From Ignavibacteriota bacterium (GTDB lineage Bacteria; Bacteroidota; Ignavibacteria; Tepidaquicellales; Tepidaquicellaceae): DNA of 64,000 nt. Position numbers and translations under genes: made by a program. The notes under the pieces were generated by a model. That model saw only the letters and a program-made list of their open reading frames with translations, was not told the DNA's origin and searched no databases. Positions 45,100-54,450 of the stretch are shown one piece after another (the first letter of the stretch is position 1; every line of letters starts with the position of its first letter). The stretch lies in NCBI GenBank assembly GCA_026390735.1, contig JAPLFJ010000052.1:62001-126000 (forward strand), written 5' to 3'.

Positions 45100-46011
45100 T
45101 TACAACATTCTGTTCAGATTTCTTTTCCAGCCTGCATACTTTGCTCTTTTCACAGGCGAATCTGCAAACACTTTATTAAACCCTTCTTCATTTATTTCGC
45201 TCAATTCATATATATCTTTCTCATAAATTTCCATCATCGGATAAAAACTTTTGTCTTCCGTAAAGATTATTCTCTTGTTATACGGGCAAACATCCTGACA
45301 AATATCACAGCCGAATATCCATCCTGATAAATCTATGTATGAAGGTATATCGGCTCTGTTTTCAATTGTATGATACGATATACACAAATTTGCATCAACT
45401 TTATACTCCTTATAAATTGCACCTGTCGGACACGCATCCACACACACTCTGCAGGTTTCACATAAATCGTCAACCGGTTTATCGTATTCCAGTTCTTTAT
45501 TTATAAATATTTCCGAAAGGAAAAAGAAGCTCCCTGCTTCGGAATCAATTACGTTACCATGTTTCCCCATCCAGCCTATTCCCGATTTTACGGCCCAGGC
45601 TTTTTCCATCACAGGCCCGTCATCAACATAAAACTTTGTCTGTACGTTTACACACAGGCTCTCTATTTCTTTGCAAACAACCTTCAACTTTTTTTTCAAA
45701 ACTTTATGATAATCTTTTTCTCCCCAGGCATATCTCGATATTTTTGGCATAGAATCATTATGAATAAACGGTGTGTCATAAACATAAGCAAGGGATATTA
45801 CACTTTTAACATTATTAAGAATTAATGATACGTCTTCTCTTTTTTCGTGGTTTCCTGAAATCCAGCCCATACCTGCGTTTCGCCCTTCGCTAACCCAATC
45901 TTTTAAATGATTAACCTCGTTTGAAAGTCTCTCATGTTTAGCGAACCCTACTTTAAAGAAACCTTCCAGCAAACAAATTTCTTTAATCTTTTTAGAAAGA
46001 ATGGCCTTCAT
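45100..46011 (-). CDS. queG: Epoxyqueuosine reductase
   Basis: 303 aa. The two 4Fe-4S clusters are bound by CETCRVCVDACP and CDICQDVCPYNKR, with a further Cys in DANLCISYHTIE. The corrinoid-binding N-terminal domain includes GFFKVGFAKHERL and GMGWISGNHEKR. It carries out the last step of queuosine synthesis in tRNA. The protein lacks the C-terminal HEAT-like repeats of E. coli QueG. Its start abuts the Rieske gene on the minus strand (no gap), so the two are probably co-transcribed. Confidence 0.93.
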   Translation of the reverse strand: MKAILSKKIKEICLLEGFFKVGFAKHERLSNEVNHLKDWVSEGRNAGMGWISGNHEKREDVSLILNNVKSVISLAYVYDTPFIHNDSMPKISRYAWGEKDYHKVLKKKLKVVCKEIESLCVNVQTKFYVDDGPVMEKAWAVKSGIGWMGKHGNVIDSEAGSFFFLSEIFINKELEYDKPVDDLCETCRVCVDACPTGAIYKEYKVDANLCISYHTIENRADIPSYIDLSGWIFGCDICQDVCPYNKRIIFTEDKSFYPMMEIYEKDIYELSEINEEGFNKVFADSPVKRAKYAGWKRNLNRML

Positions 46012-46356
46012 TTAAAAGTCAAAGTTAAAAAATTTATTATCGGGCTTTTCAACGAAAACCTCGTTACCCTCAATTTTAACCTCGTAAACCGGTAATGTAC
46101 ACCCTGCCTCGCCTGTCAGCTTTCCTGTCTTTAGTGAGAACTTAAAGAAATGAACAGGGCAGAGTACGTGCTCGTCTTCAATGTAACCAAGATGCATTTT
46201 CGGGGTGTGATTATGGGGACAGACATTATCCACAGCATATATAATTCCATCAACTTTAAATAAAGCAATATCGGTAACGTCATCAATTATAAAACGAAAC
46301 CCTTTTCTTTCTTCAATTTCATCAACCGTGCAAACCCTTAAAAATTCCTTACTCAT
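46012..46356 (-). CDS. Rieske [2Fe-2S] ferredoxin-like protein
   Basis: 114-aa soluble single-domain Rieske protein. Cluster ligands are CPHNHT (Cys-x-His) and CPVHFFKF (Cys-x2-His). It is related to NirD and biphenyl-dioxygenase-type ferredoxins. No signal peptide. It sits between ispH (overlap 4 bp) and queG (adjacent), both iron-sulfur enzymes that need low-potential electrons. An electron-donor role for one of them is an inference. Confidence 0.85.
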   Translation of the reverse strand: MSKEFLRVCTVDEIEERKGFRFIIDDVTDIALFKVDGIIYAVDNVCPHNHTPKMHLGYIEDEHVLCPVHFFKFSLKTGKLTGEAGCTLPVYEVKIEGNEVFVEKPDNKFFNFDF

Positions 46357-47582
46357 AAACCTGATTCATACTCGTTTATCACCTCCTCAGCATTCCTGAC
46401 ATCCTTAAAGAACGAAAGTGTTTTTGTTAACACTTCATCAACGACAGCATCTGGACACGATGCACCACTCGTTAGAATAATCTTAACCTTTTCTTTCTGA
46501 GGCAGGTAATTATTTGTTGTTTGCTCAACACCTTCGGCGAACTTAAAATGACGAATAATAGTTTTGCTTTCCATCTTATCGGCACTTGAAATAAAATATG
46601 TCGGCAGTCTTTCCTCACAAAGTTCAACTATATGAGAAGTGTTGGAACTGTTGTACCCACCGACAACAATAGCCAGGTCGGCGGCAAGTTCCAGTAATGA
46701 CAACGTTGCGCGCTGATTATCATGAGTGGCATAACACAAAGTATCACGGGTATCCGCAATATGTTCTTTAATATTTTCTTCTCCGAATTTAAGAGTCATT
46801 ATGTTTTTCAGGTAGTCGGAAATAGCCTGCGTTTCAGATGCCAGCATTGTTGTCTGGTTTACAACCCCAACCTTTGACAAATGCTTTTTAATGTTGAACC
46901 CGGGAGAAAGTTTATCTCTAAAATATTCATTAAACACTTTTTCGTTTGTTTCACCAAGAATATACTTACCGAGAATCTGTGCTTCCTCAATATTTCTCAC
47001 TATTATTGTAGGTGCGTTTTCCTTGCTGTGTGAAAATGTTGCTCTTGTTTCTTCGTGTTTATGCTTTCCATGAACAATAACGGTAAAATCGCTCTTTCCA
47101 AGTGAGGCGGCACGGTTCCATACCTTTTCCACAAATGGACAGGTCGTATCGTATTTAATTGCTTCTATTCCAAGTTCATAAAGTTTCTGCTGAATCTCAA
47201 CAGTGGTTCCAAAAGCAGGAATAATAACTATGTCGTCAGACTTCAGTTCTCCCCATTCTATCAGTTGCTTTCCGTTTGTATCACTTATAAACTTAACGCC
47301 CCTGCTAATCAAATCGCCATTTACTTCTGGGTTATGAATCATCTCGCTCAGAAGAAATATTCTTTTATCCGTGTTTTCTTCTATAGCCTTATAAGAAATT
47401 TCGATAGCGTTTTCGACTCCGTAACAAAAACCAAAGTGTCTTGCTATTAAAAATTCCACAGGGCCAAAATTCAAAGATGTTGGTAAATAATCTTTTTTCC
47501 TCGGATCTTTTGCGTCACGAAGTTTCTTTATCTTCGTTATTAACGGACTTCTGTAGAATACCGGTATTTCAAATTTTTTCAT
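46353..47582 (-). CDS. ispH: 4-hydroxy-3-methylbut-2-enyl diphosphate reductase (long form)
   Basis: 409 aa, longer than the ~310 aa of E. coli IspH and closer to the cyanobacterial/plant-type length. The three cluster Cys residues are in GFCYGVENAIE, DTTCPFVEKVW and SGASCPDAVVDEV. The catalytic Glu/Thr region is in VGVVNQTTMLAS. It makes IPP and DMAPP in the MEP isoprenoid pathway. The N-terminal extension of about 45 residues (PVFYRSPLITKIKKLRDAK) precedes the core. It overlaps the Rieske gene by 4 bp. Confidence 0.93.
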   Translation of the reverse strand: MKKFEIPVFYRSPLITKIKKLRDAKDPRKKDYLPTSLNFGPVEFLIARHFGFCYGVENAIEISYKAIEENTDKRIFLLSEMIHNPEVNGDLISRGVKFISDTNGKQLIEWGELKSDDIVIIPAFGTTVEIQQKLYELGIEAIKYDTTCPFVEKVWNRAASLGKSDFTVIVHGKHKHEETRATFSHSKENAPTIIVRNIEEAQILGKYILGETNEKVFNEYFRDKLSPGFNIKKHLSKVGVVNQTTMLASETQAISDYLKNIMTLKFGEENIKEHIADTRDTLCYATHDNQRATLSLLELAADLAIVVGGYNSSNTSHIVELCEERLPTYFISSADKMESKTIIRHFKFAEGVEQTTNNYLPQKEKVKIILTSGASCPDAVVDEVLTKTLSFFKDVRNAEEVINEYESGL

Positions 47583-47600
47583 TAATAAATTTATTGCTTA

Positions 47601-48776
47601 TTATTCAAACGCAGCAAAGCCGGTAACATCTTCACCGAGAATTAATGTGTGCATTTCGTGAGTACCTTCGTATGTCTTTACAGATTCAATATTGTTTAAG
47701 TGCCTCATTATCGGATATTCATCGAGTATACCGTTTGCACCAAGCATCTCTCTTGCCATTGAAGCTATCGTCTTGGCAAGTTCACAGTTGTTTCTTTTTG
47801 CCATAGAAACGTGCTGAGGTCTCATTGTTCCGTTATCTTTCATCTGTGCAAGTCTGTAATCAAGCAACTGTGCTTTCGTAATTTCAGTTAACATATACGC
47901 AAGTTTCTCCTGCGTAATCTGAAATGCCGCAAGAGGTTTGCCGAATTGAATTCTCGACTTTGTGTATTCAAGCGCTGTATGATAGCAATGCATTGCCATT
48001 CCAATAACCCCCCAGGCAATACCATATCTTGCCTGAGTAAGACACGACAAAGGAGATTTCAGCCCACTGCTTTTTGGTAGAATATTTTCTGCGGGAATCA
48101 AACAATCTTCAAATACCAGTTCTGACGTAACGGATGCACGAAGAGAAAGTTTCCCTTTGGTCTCGGGTGCCGAAAAACCTTTCGTTCCTTTTTCAACGAG
48201 AAAGCCTTTCACCTTACCGTCAAGTTTTGCCCATACGACGGCAACATCGGCAATCGTTCCATTCGTAATCCACATCTTAGCACCGTTAAGCAAATAGCCG
48301 TCTGAAACTTTCTCTGCCTTTGTTATCATACCACCCGGATTACTTCCAAAGTCCGGCTCAGTTAAACCGAAGCAACCTATCTTTTCAGCGGTAGCAAGTT
48401 TTGGCAGCCAGAATTTCTTTTGCTCTTCACTTCCATAAGTATAAATAGGATACATAACAAGCCCTGACATAACCGAGGCAAAACTTCTCACTCCGCTGTC
48501 ACCTCTTTCAAGTTCCTGCATTATTAAACCGTAGGAAACATTGTTAATTCCCATTCCTCCGTATTCCACAGGAAGCGTAGGGCCAAATAAACCAAGTTCA
48601 CCCATTTTAGGAATTAAGTGCATAGGAAATTTCATTTCCTGGTTATACTTTTCAATTATAGGTATCACCTCGTGGTCAACAAAATCCCTGACGGTGCCTC
48701 TTATTGCTTTTTCCTCGTCGGCATACAAATCATCAAGATTATAATAATCTACACCTTTATAGTCTGATTTACTCAT
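47601..48776 (-). CDS. Acyl-CoA dehydrogenase (glutaryl-CoA dehydrogenase-like)
   Basis: 391-aa flavoprotein. The FAD-binding CFGLTEPDFGSNPGG, then WITNGTIADV, the substrate helices, and the catalytic Glu in VKTYEGTHEMHTLILGEDVTG are all visible. That C-terminal arrangement is the glutaryl-CoA/isovaleryl-CoA branch rather than medium-chain ACAD. It oxidises an acyl-CoA, passing electrons to ETF. The exact acyl group is not certain. It is next to hflX and ispH on the same strand, with no obvious pathway link. Confidence 0.88.
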   Translation of the reverse strand: MSKSDYKGVDYYNLDDLYADEEKAIRGTVRDFVDHEVIPIIEKYNQEMKFPMHLIPKMGELGLFGPTLPVEYGGMGINNVSYGLIMQELERGDSGVRSFASVMSGLVMYPIYTYGSEEQKKFWLPKLATAEKIGCFGLTEPDFGSNPGGMITKAEKVSDGYLLNGAKMWITNGTIADVAVVWAKLDGKVKGFLVEKGTKGFSAPETKGKLSLRASVTSELVFEDCLIPAENILPKSSGLKSPLSCLTQARYGIAWGVIGMAMHCYHTALEYTKSRIQFGKPLAAFQITQEKLAYMLTEITKAQLLDYRLAQMKDNGTMRPQHVSMAKRNNCELAKTIASMAREMLGANGILDEYPIMRHLNNIESVKTYEGTHEMHTLILGEDVTGFAAFE

Positions 48777-48781
48777 GGCTA

Positions 48782-50068
48782 TTATATTTTCTTTTCTAAA
48801 AACTCTTTGTTTTTCTTGTTTGTTATTATTTTAACTTTGATACTGTTCTTTAAGTATTTTACTTCCTTAACTTCTGCCTTCTTATAAATATCGTTTAACC
48901 CCTTATAATCATCTGGTTTCAATTTAATAATGGTTTCTTTAACGTCTTTTGTGATAAGGTCTTTTACTTTAAGCATAAGCCCGGGAATATTCAATCCTTT
49001 TTGCGCAGAAATGAATACTGCGTTTTTATGCTTCTTGCTGAGACCTTTTATGTCCTCCTTGTTTTCAAGTGCATCTACCTTGTTAAAAACTTCCAGTACA
49101 ACTTTCTTCTTAGCGCCAATATCGTCGAGAGTTTTCTTTACAACTTCTATCTGGTCTTCATAGTTAGGGTTAGAAACGTCAATAATATGAAGAAGAACAT
49201 CTGACTCCACCACTTCAGAAAGAGTTGACTTAAAAGATTCAATTAAATTATGCGGCAGGTTCTTTATAAAACCCACTGTATCGGATATTAAAACTTTCTT
49301 TGGAAACTTTGATACAACATCTTTCGCGTCTTTTGTTCTCAGGTTCATAACCCTTGTTGATGTGTCGAGGGTTGCAAAAAGTTTATTCTCAACGTAAACA
49401 TCGGAGTCAGTAAGAAGGTTTAGCAATGTAGATTTCCCTACATTTGTATACCCTACCAGAGAGAGCCTTATGAAGTTTCTTCTTTCATAAGCCTGGGTCT
49501 GTCTTTGAACGATTATTTTCTCAAGTTTTTCTTTTAATACAGAAATTCGCTTTTTGATTAATCTTCTGTCTGTTTCAATCTGTGTTTCGCCCGGTCCCTT
49601 TGTTCCGATGCCGCCATACTGTTTTGACAGGTGTGTCCATTGCCTTGTAAGTCTTGGCAGAGAATATTCCAGTTGTGCGAGTTCAACCTGCAGTTTTGCC
49701 TGAGCCGTTTTAGCATTCCTTGCAAAAATATCGAGTATCAGGCTCGACTTGTCAAGAATCTTGCACTTAATCTCTTTTTCAAGGTTTCTTAAATGCGTGT
49801 ATGTCAGTTCATCTTCAAAAACGACTAGTGATATTTTGTGCTCTTCAACGTATTCTGCAATCTCGCTTACCTTCCCCTTGCCAATCATATACCTCGAATC
49901 GAAGTTGTCATTAAACTGATAATAAGTTTTTACAACTTCAGCTCCTGCGGTTTCTGCGAGTGAACGCAATTCTTCCAGTGCCTGAACGTGGTCATATGAA
50001 TTCTTCCCGTCTTTAACGGCAAAATAAACGAGTACTGTTTTCTCGGCGGCTTTTTTAGTATCTATCAA
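48782..50068 (-). CDS. hflX: GTPase HflX
   Basis: 428 aa. The N-terminal HflX domain has the conserved GKGKVSEIAEYV and GIGTKGPGETQIETDRR, a coiled-coil linker, and then the G domain: GYTNVGKSTLL (G1), DTVGFIKNLP (G3), FNKVD (G4). HflX binds the ribosome and rescues or splits stalled 70S under stress. The C-terminal domain is short. The acyl-CoA dehydrogenase gene starts 5 bp downstream. Confidence 0.95.
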   Translation of the reverse strand: MIDTKKAAEKTVLVYFAVKDGKNSYDHVQALEELRSLAETAGAEVVKTYYQFNDNFDSRYMIGKGKVSEIAEYVEEHKISLVVFEDELTYTHLRNLEKEIKCKILDKSSLILDIFARNAKTAQAKLQVELAQLEYSLPRLTRQWTHLSKQYGGIGTKGPGETQIETDRRLIKKRISVLKEKLEKIIVQRQTQAYERRNFIRLSLVGYTNVGKSTLLNLLTDSDVYVENKLFATLDTSTRVMNLRTKDAKDVVSKFPKKVLISDTVGFIKNLPHNLIESFKSTLSEVVESDVLLHIIDVSNPNYEDQIEVVKKTLDDIGAKKKVVLEVFNKVDALENKEDIKGLSKKHKNAVFISAQKGLNIPGLMLKVKDLITKDVKETIIKLKPDDYKGLNDIYKKAEVKEVKYLKNSIKVKIITNKKNKEFLEKKI

Positions 50069-50171
50069 TAAAGTTTTCTTTCCTTTTCCTGAAATTATTA
50101 AATATGTAACTCATATAAAACATAATATACTATATAGTTTTAAAGAGTAGTAAGCAATAGTAGTGCATACA

Positions 50172-51710
50172 TCAGCGTATGAATATGGTATACCCAAATG
50201 ATTCCTCAAACAATTCCTTTCGCATATTCGCACCCCAAACCTCAAGTGTAGGGTCTGTGTTCGTTACAATCTTTATCTCATATACTCTGTCCCTTATGCT
50301 TATCTGAACATCTTTAACGACGGCACTATGTCCTCTGTCAAGTCCGTCGGCAATACGAAGAATACCCGAAAGCATTTTAACTTTCCGTTTGTTCTGCTCA
50401 GGAAGCTTGTTGAATTCCAGATGTTTGACTTTTGGATGAGATTTTCGATGATACCTTGCAACGTTGGCAATCATTTCGATTTCCTCGTTATTAAACCCTA
50501 ATAATTCAGAGTTCTTTATCAGATAGTATGAATGCCTGTGGTGCTGGGCGTGCGAGATGCTGTGCCCGATATCGTGCAGTATAGTTGCCGCCTCAAGTAC
50601 ATCTCTGTCCTTTTCTGTCAGGTCATACTTTTCTATTAAAGAATCAAATATTTTATTTGCAATATTCAGCACTTTAACAGTGTGTGTTTCATCATACCCG
50701 CAGTGTTTTGCAAGGTTAATTACGCTTCTGTACCTGATGTTTTTCATGTCTCCCGACAGAAGAGTATTGTGCTCTTTGTCGATTGTGTCAAAAAGTATTC
50801 CCTCCCTTAGCGCATAACTCGAAAGCGTAATATCCTTGATGCCTATCTCCTTTACAATCTGTTCAAGAATGATAGCGCCCGCCGAAATAATATCGGCCCT
50901 TTGCGAATCCAGCCCGTCCAGTAGTTTAATCTGCTGAACATTGTCCGAGCCCAGAATTTCTTTTACAATACCGGATAATTCGGTATCTGTATACTTAAAA
51001 TTATTAAAGTTAAATTCCGAAAACTCTTCTCCCGCATTCTTGCTGTATACCATAGACCCCAGAGTTGTAATCGTACCCGATGTGCCAACCACAAAATCAT
51101 ACTTCTGTTCTTTTATGTGTCTTACAATTGGATTAATAAGACTCCTTACGTGGAGCCTTGCATTTTCAATGTTTTCTTTTCTGAACTTCCCTTCATTAAA
51201 AAACTTTTCCGTTAAACGAACGGCCCCTAGTTTAATGCTGTTTGCATAATGAACCTGACCTTTTTCACCTACGAGAAATTCCGTACTCCCACCCCCGATG
51301 TCAACCAGCAGGATCCGGTTATCATACACATTAATGGCCTGAAGAATACCAAGATAGATTAACCTTGCCTCTTCGAAACCAGAAACAACCTCAATGTTAA
51401 TTCCTGTTCTTTCTGAAACCTTATTAATAAACTCATCCCTGTTCAAAGCTTCACGTGTGGCGCTCGTTGCAACCGCTCTGATTTCAGCATTAAATGAATC
51501 ACAGATTATCTTAAACCTTTTTAGTGTGCTCACAGCTCTTTCCATTGCATCGGGCGAAATGTACTTCATATCAGATGAACTTTTTCCAAGGCGCACTACT
51601 TCTTTATCCTTTGACAGGATTTTTACAATACCTTTATCATTTACCTTTGCAGTTACAAGATGAAAAGAGTTTGTACCGATATCTATTGCGGCAAGAATTT
51701 TACTTGTCAT
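50172..51710 (-). CDS. ppx: Ppx/GppA phosphatase with C-terminal HD domain
   Basis: 512 aa. The N-terminal actin-like ATPase fold has ILAAIDIGTNSFHLV (phosphate 1) and ILLVDIGGGSTEFL (phosphate 2). The C-terminal ~200 residues form an HD phosphohydrolase-like domain with ILHDIGHSISHAQHHRHS and further conserved His. The family hydrolyses polyphosphate or (p)ppGpp's pentaphosphate form; which one cannot be told here. It overlaps the GT9 gene by 4 bp. Confidence 0.92.
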   Translation of the reverse strand: MTSKILAAIDIGTNSFHLVTAKVNDKGIVKILSKDKEVVRLGKSSSDMKYISPDAMERAVSTLKRFKIICDSFNAEIRAVATSATREALNRDEFINKVSERTGINIEVVSGFEEARLIYLGILQAINVYDNRILLVDIGGGSTEFLVGEKGQVHYANSIKLGAVRLTEKFFNEGKFRKENIENARLHVRSLINPIVRHIKEQKYDFVVGTSGTITTLGSMVYSKNAGEEFSEFNFNNFKYTDTELSGIVKEILGSDNVQQIKLLDGLDSQRADIISAGAIILEQIVKEIGIKDITLSSYALREGILFDTIDKEHNTLLSGDMKNIRYRSVINLAKHCGYDETHTVKVLNIANKIFDSLIEKYDLTEKDRDVLEAATILHDIGHSISHAQHHRHSYYLIKNSELLGFNNEEIEMIANVARYHRKSHPKVKHLEFNKLPEQNKRKVKMLSGILRIADGLDRGHSAVVKDVQISIRDRVYEIKIVTNTDPTLEVWGANMRKELFEESFGYTIFIR

Positions 51711-52768
51711 TTTACTGAATGGTTTAATATAACACTTTTTGATAATTCAAAAACGTTGTCAACCGTTATGCCGTTAATATCATTACCCGGTGACTGAATA
51801 TAACACCCTCTTTCGTTTACTGGTCCCCACTCATATCCGTTAGTAGGACCGAATAAACCAACTACATTGGCATTAACATAAGAAGCTACATGCATAGTCC
51901 CAGTGTCATTAGTAATATACAGCGTTGCTTTTTCTATTAATGCACCGACTTTGCGTATAGGCGTTTTTTCAATAACTTCACAAGGTATGTTTAATTGTGT
52001 TAACTCGTCTTTAATTAAATCGGTTATTTCCTTATCAATCGGTCCCGAAGTAAGACAAAGATAAGGGTCATATGTTTTGTAAAGCACCGCCATGAGGTCT
52101 ACAAAATTAAACGGGTTCCAGCGATTCATAGCTTTTGCGGCTCCGGGATGAAACATAAAAACCGGTTTGCTTTTATCAGGGAATGTAGTTTCATAAAACC
52201 TGTTTACAAACTCTTTCTCTGAATTATCAAAATAAATCCTGACCTTTTTCTTGTCTGTTTCTGAAATATCACAGTCTATCAACTTGCTTATATCAAGGTT
52301 TCTTTCTGTCTGGTGAAGTTTCTTCTCGTCCCAGTTGAATTTACTTTTAATGTTCAGAAGGTTCGCAGATTTGTTAATCTTATTCCCGATGCTTTCGACA
52401 CCAACCCGTACTTTTGAGCCCGCAATATAATTTATAATGTGAGAAGTTCTGGATATCGATGCGGTTGAAGGCACAATCCCGATATCATATTTCCTGGAAT
52501 AGAGGCCGTTAAAAAAACTCAGAATATGAAAGATTGTCTGTTTGTTAAAATTGATTACCTCGTCGAGATACGGGTTTGCTTTACTTTTTAAAATATCATA
52601 ACTGACAGGGGAAGCGATTAACGTAATATGGGCTTGTGGGTATTTATTTCGAATAGCTGCAAACATAGGCAAAGCACAGAGCATGTCTCCAAGCTGGTGA
52701 TGCTGTCTGACAATCAGTACATTTTTTACTTCTTCCGGAATGATATTAAAGTTCTTCGTATTTGGCAT
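51707..52768 (-). CDS. Glycosyltransferase family 9 (heptosyltransferase-like)
   Basis: 353 aa GT-B fold. The N-terminal NVLIVRQHHQLGDMLCALPMF and the late donor-binding HPGAAKAMNRWNPFNF, ITNDTGTMHVASYVNANVVGLFGPTN segments are hallmarks of ADP-heptose:LPS heptosyltransferases. It probably adds a heptose-like sugar to a lipopolysaccharide core at the inner membrane. It overlaps the upstream DUF4834-like gene by 23 bp and the Ppx gene by 4 bp. Confidence 0.9.
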   Translation of the reverse strand: MPNTKNFNIIPEEVKNVLIVRQHHQLGDMLCALPMFAAIRNKYPQAHITLIASPVSYDILKSKANPYLDEVINFNKQTIFHILSFFNGLYSRKYDIGIVPSTASISRTSHIINYIAGSKVRVGVESIGNKINKSANLLNIKSKFNWDEKKLHQTERNLDISKLIDCDISETDKKKVRIYFDNSEKEFVNRFYETTFPDKSKPVFMFHPGAAKAMNRWNPFNFVDLMAVLYKTYDPYLCLTSGPIDKEITDLIKDELTQLNIPCEVIEKTPIRKVGALIEKATLYITNDTGTMHVASYVNANVVGLFGPTNGYEWGPVNERGCYIQSPGNDINGITVDNVFELSKSVILNHSVK

Positions 52769-52931
52769 CTACAATCTTATCTTTATCTATCTGTGGTTTT
52801 GTCCCAACTTTCGGACCGGTATTTTTAACGGTATCCTTTTTTGCTTTACCGGCTGAATAAATTCTTACAATATGCTTTATAACAAAATAGATAATATAAA
52901 ACAGAAACAGGTATCCTAAAAATCGTAGCAT
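52746..52931 (-). CDS. Small membrane protein (DUF4834-like)
   Basis: 61 aa. One N-terminal transmembrane helix (FLGYLFLFYIIYFVIKHIV) is followed by a basic then hydrophilic tail ending VDAKYEEL. The pattern resembles DUF4834 proteins of Bacteroidota. It shares one base with the dNK gene upstream and overlaps the GT9 gene downstream by 23 bp. This tight embedding supports it as real. Function unknown. Confidence 0.7.
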   Translation of the reverse strand: MLRFLGYLFLFYIIYFVIKHIVRIYSAGKAKKDTVKNTGPKVGTKPQIDKDKIVDAKYEEL

Positions 52932-53587
52932 TATTTGTTTGCGGCTTTCTTTACTGACGGGTTGAAATATTCAATATTTCCGTGTTCTGGTTTAAGTATT
53001 TCGGCTACCAGTTCGTCGAAATCATACTTGTTGTTTACAAAATCTATTTCCGTTGCGTTTACGATCATAACTCTGGATGCTTTAAAACGAAAGAAGAAAT
53101 AGTTGTATGCTTCATTAAGGTCTGATATATAAGTCTCGCTCATCTGCTTCTCGGCAGGCCTTCCGCGCTTGTTAATGTTTGCCATTAACCTTTCCACTGT
53201 TGACTGAAGATAAATCACAAGGTCCGGAGTCTGAAGGTTTCTTTCTATAAACGAAACCATTTTTTCATAGAGCTCAAGTTCATCATCGGCAAGGTTCAGG
53301 TAAGCAAAGATTTTATCTTTCTCAAATATGTAATCCGAGATGATATAATTATGGAATAAATCGTCCTGGCGTAGTTCCAGTAATTGTTTATACCGTGACA
53401 TAAGGAAATACATCTGCGTGTGCAGTGCATACCTTCTCGGGTTCTTATAAAACTTTTCAAGAAAAGGGTTATCCTCAAAACTCTCAAGAACAAGTTTGGC
53501 GTTTAACTTTTCTGAAATCATTTTTGCAAGCGATGTTTTGCCCGCGCCAATTACCCCTTCGATTGCTATGTATTTAATTTGTGACAA
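52931..53587 (-). CDS. Deoxynucleoside kinase (dGK/dAK-type)
   Basis: 218 aa. P-loop AIEGVIGAGKTSLAKM, the substrate-binding LESFEDNPFLEKFYKN, and the lid-type ANINKRGRPAEKQMS identify the deoxyguanosine/deoxyadenosine kinase family. It salvages deoxynucleosides to dNMPs. The first 15 residues match family starts. It is 12 bp downstream of folK, an arrangement often seen in Bacteroidota. Confidence 0.9.
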   Translation of the reverse strand: MSQIKYIAIEGVIGAGKTSLAKMISEKLNAKLVLESFEDNPFLEKFYKNPRRYALHTQMYFLMSRYKQLLELRQDDLFHNYIISDYIFEKDKIFAYLNLADDELELYEKMVSFIERNLQTPDLVIYLQSTVERLMANINKRGRPAEKQMSETYISDLNEAYNYFFFRFKASRVMIVNATEIDFVNNKYDFDELVAEILKPEHGNIEYFNPSVKKAANK

Positions 53588-53599
53588 ATATAAATATCT

Positions 53600-54088
53600 T
53601 TACTTATATAGTTTAACTTCTGAAATATCTTTTGTTTCGTTTAGTAAAACCCTCATTGATTTTTTTAAAACGGGGTGCACAAACTCTTCTGCTATTTCAC
53701 ACATTGGTACCAGAACAAATTTTCTGTTCTGTACTTCTTTATGAGGAAGGCAGAAACTGTCTGTTGATACAACCTCGTTATCATAGAACAGAACATCTAC
53801 ATCAATCTCTCTTTCGTGCCATTTATCCCTCTGGGTTCTCCCGGACTTTACCTCAACCTCTTTAACAAAAGTTAATAAGTCTTCGGGAAGCAAAGAACAT
53901 TCCAGCATTAAAACCTGATTGTAGAAAGCTTTCTGGTTCCTGATTCCCCAGGGTTCCGTTTCGTATATCAATGAACTTTTTACTATCTTTATTTCACTGC
54001 AACTTCCTATCAAAGATGTTGCAGTGTTTATGTGCGTTACTCTGTCGTCAATGTTTGAGCCTAGGCCAAGGAACACATTGGTTTTCAA
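53600..54088 (-). CDS. folK: 2-amino-4-hydroxy-6-hydroxymethyldihydropteridine pyrophosphokinase
   Basis: 162 aa. FLGLGSNIDDRVTHI at the N-terminus, SSLIYETEPWG in the middle, and the catalytic HEREIDVDVLFYDN form the HPPK signature. It transfers pyrophosphate from ATP in folate synthesis. It overlaps folB by 4 bp and acts right after it in the pathway. Confidence 0.95.
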   Translation of the reverse strand: MKTNVFLGLGSNIDDRVTHINTATSLIGSCSEIKIVKSSLIYETEPWGIRNQKAFYNQVLMLECSLLPEDLLTFVKEVEVKSGRTQRDKWHEREIDVDVLFYDNEVVSTDSFCLPHKEVQNRKFVLVPMCEIAEEFVHPVLKKSMRVLLNETKDISEVKLYK

Positions 54089-54450
54089 TTCCTGCTTAAC
54101 TCATTAATTACCTCAACTGAATCTATAATACCAAGCGGAGCATTTGGCTTTCTGATTTTAACAATCACTTTCTGAACCAGAGCAAAATTACTCATTATAG
54201 CCTCGCAAACTTTTATGTTTGCAGTTTCTACAAGGTTAAACTTCTCTTTGCTGAATATTTCTTTCACAAGATTATAGACAGTAAGATAGTTGACTGTTTT
54301 TGTAAGTTTATCCGTATCTTTCAGTTCGGTTAAATCACATATCATTTCAATGTCAACCTCAAACTGATTGCCGAAGACCTTTTCGTGTTCGAGGTCTCCG
54401 TGGTATGCAAAGAACTTTGCATTATTTATCTTTATAGTTGTCAGTTTCAA
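54085..54450 (-). CDS. folB: Dihydroneopterin aldolase
   Basis: 121 aa. The family start TTIKINNAKFFAYHGDLEHEK, the Tyr/Glu segment LTVYNLVKEIFSKEKFNLVET, and the C-terminal VIVKIRKPNAPLGIIDSVEV fit FolB. It makes the substrate for FolK. The sucD stop lies immediately upstream on the minus strand with no gap. Confidence 0.93.
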   Translation of the reverse strand: MKLTTIKINNAKFFAYHGDLEHEKVFGNQFEVDIEMICDLTELKDTDKLTKTVNYLTVYNLVKEIFSKEKFNLVETANIKVCEAIMSNFALVQKVIVKIRKPNAPLGIIDSVEVINELSRN

